Part shown: one piece after another, positions 58,484 to 64,000 of the stretch
How the letters are laid out: every line of letters starts with the position of its first letter
Position numbering within the stretch: position 1 is the first letter of the stretch
Source of the DNA: Hevea brasiliensis
Taxonomy: Eukaryota; Streptophyta; Magnoliopsida; Malpighiales; Euphorbiaceae
Direction of reading: 5' to 3'
Assembly (NCBI RefSeq): GCF_030052815.1
Contig: NC_079498.1
Coordinates: forward strand, 74,510,992 to 74,574,991
DNA: 64,000 nucleotides
Made by a program: the position numbers and the translations under genes
Notes under the pieces: model-generated
The model's database searches: none
What the model was told of the DNA's origin: nothing
What the model saw: only the letters and a program-made list of their open reading frames with translations

Positions 58484-58498
58484 TTAGAGGGGAAGAGT
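58484..58498 (+). other. Polypurine tract of element B
   Basis: tagaggggaagagt directly before the B 3' LTR; one base differs from the tract of A. Confidence 0.85.
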
Positions 58499-60807
58499 TG
58501 TAACACCCTCCCTGTAGCAACTCCGTACATTCTCTAAGCTTTGGTGACGATGTCGGTCCTGCATACTAAAACGTCCAGAAAAATATTTAAACTAAAGTGA
58601 GGAACCATAATTAACTCAAATATTAATAAGAAAAATTTAGGAAAAATTTTAGAAATAAAATACAACCAAATTAAACGAGCCGGTGCCCTAGCAATGGATA
58701 ACCTAGTGGGAAGTTGCGGTTCTCGCAACTAAGAGCCCTAAACCCGGGAGGAAATTCATAAACTAATTTTTGGGACTCTAGAGAAGGGTCATTGAGGTTT
58801 CTATGGTATTAGAATGCTAATAAAATGCTTAGAAAAAATTTTCAATCGGTACAGACAATTTTGGTCTGTTAAGCCAAAGGAAGGGTATTTTGGTCATTTC
58901 CCCTTCAGAGGTGATTTTTGGCCGACTTGTCCAATTAAGTAAATAATTATTTTGACATAAAATGTGAATAAATATTGCTAAAAATTTAATTACAAATAAG
59001 TAGAAAATAAAAGGAAAGAAAATGAAAGAAAATGGGAATTTTGACATCATTATGATGTCATTAAAATAATTTTAACCAATCACAAGATGACACATGGCTA
59101 GCACTCACTTAAAATAAATAAATGGGCAGCAAATGAAAACAAAAAAAATCAGAATTTCCTTATCTTCTTCCCTTTTGCCGAACCATTTCCCATGGTTTCT
59201 TCCACCATTTTTCTTCATGAAAAGCTTCATCTTCCATAAATTCTTACCATATTTCCCATAAGCCCCAATACTAAAACCTGTTCTTGGACCTTGCTAGAGT
59301 GATTGGGAGCTAAGAAAGTTGAAGAAATTGAAGTTTGGTCAAGAAGGAAAATTGTTAAGTTAAGGTTAGTGCAATTTCTAGACCTTTTCCTTCTTTAATT
59401 CTTAGAATTAAGTTAACATGAGATGGAATTTCATGGAAAATGAATGAAACTATGCTTAAATGAAGAACCAAAATTTTAGCCAGTAATGAGAGCTTAGTGG
59501 TTTTATTGAATTGAGTTGATTACACATGCCTACTAGTGTGTATTGAATTGTTTATATGCTTTGTATAATTGGATGGTGGTATTTGCATGAGATGTGAAGT
59601 GTGGAGGTTAGGGTTTGGACACAAACTTGAGATTTTTGTTCATGTAAGGATGAAAAGAAGTTTTAATAATCAATTAGTGATCATTTGGTTGTGTGTGAAC
59701 AAGAAATGAAGTGAGTTGAGGCTTGGCATTTATGTATGGGTGAGCTGCCTTGGCTGACCTGCAGGACTGAGCATGAGTCTAGCAGGTTTGGGTAGCTATA
59801 AATGGAGTTGTAGAGGTTCAATTGGTGCAAGGCCAATTGGACATGAAACTAGACACATAATGTCACAACTTTAGTGAAGAAATCTTGCCCAGAAAACCAA
59901 ACCAAGTTGACCTAAAAATTACCCTAATCCGAGTGACCTGCATTCTGCCTGGGCAGAATGATCAAATGAAAAGTGTCTATTCATTTGGTCATAACTTAGT
60001 GTAAAAAGGTTCAATTGACCTGAAATTTTATCAGCAGAAAGCTGAGATATAGACCTATAACTTTCATGAAGAAAACTAACCCAAATTTTGACCATAACAT
60101 GTTTAAAAAGTGACCTACAATCACCAAAAAAACACTATAGATTTGGTCAGCCTAGAAAATCTAGAAAGTTTGCAATCCGGCCAGTTATGGTATTTAGGCC
60201 TTAACTTGAGCTACAAAACTCCAAATGGAGTGATTCAAAAAAAGAAATGTAACTAGACACAATAAGGAACAACTTTCATGTTGACAACGTTGCCAAATTC
60301 CTACTGTAAAAATGACCAATGGAATAGTAAACACAAGACTTAAAATCTAAAAATTTTAAACAACTAGTACTAAGCTTAGAAATGGTATTGGCAACAACAA
60401 CTTTAGAATGCAAAATGTGGTATGTTAGGAGTATTAGAACCAATGTACCTATTGCCTATGCAAAAGTCAACATTTTAGTTGACTGATGAAATAAATAGTA
60501 AAACCTAAACTTAAATTTCAAGAATCGAAAAGTTTAAAAGTGTAACATGCCCTAGTACACCTAGCAAGATTAGTTTAGATAGGTTGGCATGCCAATAGGG
60601 TTCAGTTAGCAGTACTGCACATGGCATTATGCCATTCTGTGATTTCATGGCTTTTAGCCATTCTGACATTGTGATGATACTTGGCCTTGTGCCCAATATT
60701 TATTACGGCTCATTAGCTGTTCTGTTGCACACCGGGAGATACATATGTCATCGATGGTGTGACGGCCCGAGGTATTTGATACCCATTGGTAGTTTACCCG
60801 TTTATCC
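58499..60807 (+). mobile_element. Element B 3' LTR, first part
   Basis: Starts TGTAACACCCTCCCTG. It matches the B 5' LTR to 59530 and then continues through the LTR parts the 5' copy lost. It holds the splice donor AGGTTAGTGC (59363-59372), the TTGGCATGCCAA palindrome (60584-60595) and GCAGTACTGC (about 60609-60618). LTR E interrupts it at 60808. I see no gene; ORFs in it are short and unlike any family. Confidence 0.88.
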
Positions 60808-63800
60808 TGTGACACCCCTTACCCGACTACAGTGTAGCCGAGCAAGTTATGCCACTCAGTGTGCCGGAGCACTCTATTTTATCTTAATTCATTTTTATCA
60901 TAGTTTTGAAAATAATTTGTGAAATATAATTCATTTATTGAAATTGTAATTTATTTGAGGTTCCGAAAATTTTAAAGAAAATCCGGCAGAGTACCGGCTA
61001 AAAATGGAGAAAACCGTTCTTCGGAACCTGTGAAAAACACTTCCTATATTCTTATTCATTCATCTCAACTCCATTTATCAAAATCTCAATATTTTTCAGT
61101 TCACATTCATTTATCAATCATTCATTTCATGTGATAATCATATATATATCACAGATAAACATTCACTTTTTCATTTACAAACACAATTCTCATTATTTAC
61201 ATGAGCATCAAATTACATTTCATAAGTTCATTTACACATGAGAAAATAAGATTAATTACAAAATACCAAAATGACACCTAGTGTCCTACCAATGCAATCA
61301 GAGTTTGTGAGGTGACACGGACACTATGCGAAGCTGCAGGATGGACTTACCCAACTGTGATCTACGGCTCTCGATCAAGATCTTCGCACTCACGCGTTGC
61401 AAAAGCGACGCGCTAAGCATAAAGCTTTGTGGTGCAAATAATAAAATAGAAAGAAATAATATGCAAATAAAAATCATAATTTCTTAGCCATTGTGTTCAT
61501 AAGAACTGAATAATTACCAACTTAATGTTTAGTCGAGGGCTAATTACGTTTTATGATATTAACTTCTTCATGCATTTTGTTTATTTATTTTCTTAATTAT
61601 ATTGAGTTTCTTAGTATTCTATCGTAATCATTTCGATATTTAATTTTCGTATTTTCTTTAACAATCAGTTCAATTACGATTATACTTTTCCATGCCCAAG
61701 TAACCTATACAAATTGACCTGATGGATCAACGGGTAAACTAGCACCGGGTACCGGTACCTCGCCGTCACACCATCGGTCACAATGTGTCTCCCAGGTGTA
61801 AACAGAATGGCTAATAAGCCATATAAGCAATAAGGCATAAAGCCAAGTAAAACATCATAATCGGTATAGCCATAGGCTATCACATCACGTAATGGCAATG
61901 AAGCCATACATCATACGCGATCTTGCTATCGTAACCCTATTGGCATGCCAACCTATCCAAACCAATCACATTAGGCCTACTAGGGCATTTGATACTTTTG
62001 AATTCTTCAATTTTTGAATTTCAAGTTTTTATGTCACTATTCACTTCAATAGTCAACAAAAGTTGACTTTTGCATAGAACATAGGTGCATTGGTTTTAAC
62101 ACTCCCAATGTACCACATTTTGCATTTAAAACTTGTTGGTTTTGGTCACTTTCTCAAAGCTTAGGTCATTTTGGCAAAATTGCCAATTTTCGGTTTTGTG
62201 TCACTATTCACCTCATTGGTCAACAAAAATGTTGACTTTTGGATAGAAAATAGGTGTATTGGTTTTAACACCCCAAACATACCACATTTTATATTTAAAA
62301 CTTGTTGGTATTGGTTGCCAATACCATTTCTAAGCTTAATGCCAATTGAACAAAATTTTCAGATTTGGTGCTTCATCTTTATTGTTCCATTTGATATTTC
62401 TACAGTGGGAATTTGAGGAAATGGTAAACATGAAAGTTGTTCCTTATTTTGTCTAGTTGAATTTCCTTTTTTGAATCACTCAATTTGGAGTTTTGTAGCT
62501 CAAGTTATGGCCAAAATAAGTTTACTGTTCACGTGTCTTGTTCATCTTTGAGATTTTGGTCCGCAGATTTTTTATCCAACTTTGGTCAGTAATTTGATCA
62601 AGTTAAGTTCATAATTTGGTCTAACTTTCTTCATATGAAATGTTCTACTATGCCTTAGGTTTCCATCGGTTCAAGAATCTCCTAAATCCGAGTTTTCTAG
62701 AGAGAGTTATAGTCCTCCAAACATTACTGCTCAAATCAAAATCTGCAGAGTTGCAGGTTTGAACAGTGACTGTGACTGCCATTTGGGTTAGGTTCTGGTC
62801 ATAATTTGGGGTAGGTTTCTTCATGAAAGTTGTTTTTCCATGTCTTAACTTGTTGCTGTAAAAATTTCAGGTCAATTGACCAAATCTACAGTGAGTTATG
62901 GCTAAATGAACAGTTACTGTTCATTTGGTCATTCTGCAGAGGCTGTTTGCAGGGTATCCGGATTGGGGCCAACTTTTGGTCCACTTGCTTTGGTCTTTTG
63001 TGCATGGTTTCTTCAGCAAAAATGTGCCATTATAAGCCTAGTTTCATGTCCAATTGGCCAAACATCAATTGGACTAACACAGCCAAAGTTATGGCTGTGT
63101 AATTGGGCTGAATTTTCAGTCCCTATGCTGCTGTCCTAGGGCAGCCTGCAACCTCACTTTGCAATCCTATTTTTCAGTCCATTTAATGGTCAACTTACCT
63201 AAAATGGTCACTAATTGACCATTAAAATGTGCTCTAACAATTTCCTAAGCCAAGTCAATTTTTCACTCTTCAAAACCCTAGTTCCATTATAGGTTTTCAC
63301 AACACCTTAAATACTAGCTCCTTTCAATAATCACATGCACACATGGTTTAAACTTGATCTATAGCCCACTTTAAGTCCATCAAAACAATCAAAATAATTC
63401 CTTCACAAGGGCTGCCAAAAGTTCATAGTATGTATACACATAATTCTTGTTCATTTTAGTTGCAATTCTCACTCAATACAAGTTACAATTCATGAAAATA
63501 AGAAGTTTTAAGTGTCTAATGCACTAACCTCACTTGTGACCTAACTTGGACTTGCCCAACTTCAAAATTTCCTCAAATTTCTGCTGCCTTATGCTTCCTC
63601 AAGGTTTAGGGATAATTTTTTGTGAAGGAAGTTTAGGGTTTTGGGGTGGAGAGCTTAGGGAAAATCAAGCTTTGAACAAGAGCTTTCATGGAGTTTTTTT
63701 CTTCTCTCTTTCTCTCTCAACGTTTCTGCAGCCCAAATATGAAGATGGCTGTCCACTTTTTTCAATTTTTATCTCCTTTTATTCATGTTTAAGTGGTTTA

Positions 63801-64000
63801 TAATGATGTGTCAAAATTTGGTTGGGTAAAAATACTTTAATTGCATCATGCTCATGTCATAAATATGACTTTTATTTCATTTTCTTTTCTTTACTTTTCT
63901 ACTCATTTTCAATTCAATTTCTAGCAATGTTTATTCATATTTTATGTCATATTAATTATTTACTCAACTGGACAAGTCGGCCAAAAATCACCTCTGAAGG
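60808..64000 (-). mobile_element. LTR E (minus strand), cut by window end
   Basis: The reverse complement of a chromovirus LTR: it starts TGTGACACCCCTTACCC, the reverse of an LTR end, and at the window end reaches accaaaaatcacctctgaagg-type sequence that lies about 400 nt inside the B 3' LTR. So about 3.2 kb of a roughly 3.6-kb LTR is seen. It contains the double hairpin, palindrome TTGGCATGCCAA (61940-61951), and the donor AGGTTAGTGC reversed (63521-63530). It is inserted in the B 3' LTR. Whether it is solo or part of a full element cannot be seen. Confidence 0.85.
61393..61427 (-). other. Double hairpin in LTR E
   Basis: CGCGTTGC (61393-61400) pairs with GCGACGCG (61405-61412), 8 bp with one wobble, loop AAAA. 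AAGC (61415-61418) pairs with GCTT (61424-61427). Order is reversed because the LTR is on the minus strand. Confidence 0.6.

Noticed and set aside
60781..60807. Reading agtttacccg at 60791 as the return of element A after B
   Set aside because: The same bases belong to the LTR itself at this position (compare 466-480), so B simply continues until E.

Overview
The window is plant nuclear DNA, almost certainly from a eudicot, and all of it that can be interpreted is a nest of LTR retrotransposons. The evidence is plant-type Ty3/gypsy and Ty1/copia polyproteins, LTRs with TG...CA ends and 5-bp target duplications, plant-type GT-AG introns, AT-rich spacers and no non-transposon gene. The LTR style recalls Euphorbiaceae (rubber tree, cassava), but that is a guess. 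Element names below (A, B, S, D1, D2, E, Ogre-like) are mine.

Layout. The scaffold is gypsy element A, a Tekay/Del-type chromovirus. Its 5' LTR enters from the left (1-760 and 5086-5667), its body runs 5668-24470 and its 3' LTR starts at 24471. Four insertions broke A or its parts. (i) Solo LTR S (761-5085) lies in the 5' LTR. (ii) Solo LTR D1, on the minus strand, lies in gag (6403-6899 and 16842-20355). (iii) A full minus-strand copia element (6900-16841, TSD ATATA) lies inside D1. (iv) A second chromovirus, B, lies in the 3' LTR (from 26622). B was then damaged by a D-type LTR (D2, 27654-29430) with unmatched flanks, a 25-kb Ogre/Tat-like element (29759-54805), an 812-bp array of tRNA-like units (56025-56836), a 150-bp deletion in integrase, and minus-strand LTR E in its 3' LTR (60808 to the window end).

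The Ogre-like element is the youngest and richest part. It has two 6181-bp LTRs (about 98% identical in a 230-nt sample), a tRNA-Arg-like primer site, ORF1 (DUF7745-like plus coiled coil), gag, an aspartic protease with a G-patch, RT, two RNase H domains, integrase, a 3' UTR with hairpin repeats and about 23 copies of a 60-bp tandem repeat, and a polypurine tract. Its polyprotein is broken by several stops and one frameshift. Each LTR also carries, on the opposite strand, its own TATA box and a two-exon gene with a putative gypsy-type transposon domain (PF04195-like) and a coiled coil. The element therefore carries an antisense gene twice, inside its promoters.

Other signals that ordinary annotation does not explain: a pair of hairpins in five divergent chromovirus LTRs whose stems change sequence but keep pairing; a 74-bp intron in the chromovirus integrase; likely leader introns in both gypsy families, with the donor in the LTR and the acceptor beside the first ORF; and 3' UTR repeats that can fold into two mutually exclusive GNRA hairpins. 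Most premature stops are single C-to-T or G-to-A changes, as expected of methylated, silenced elements. No functional element and no host gene is supported here.
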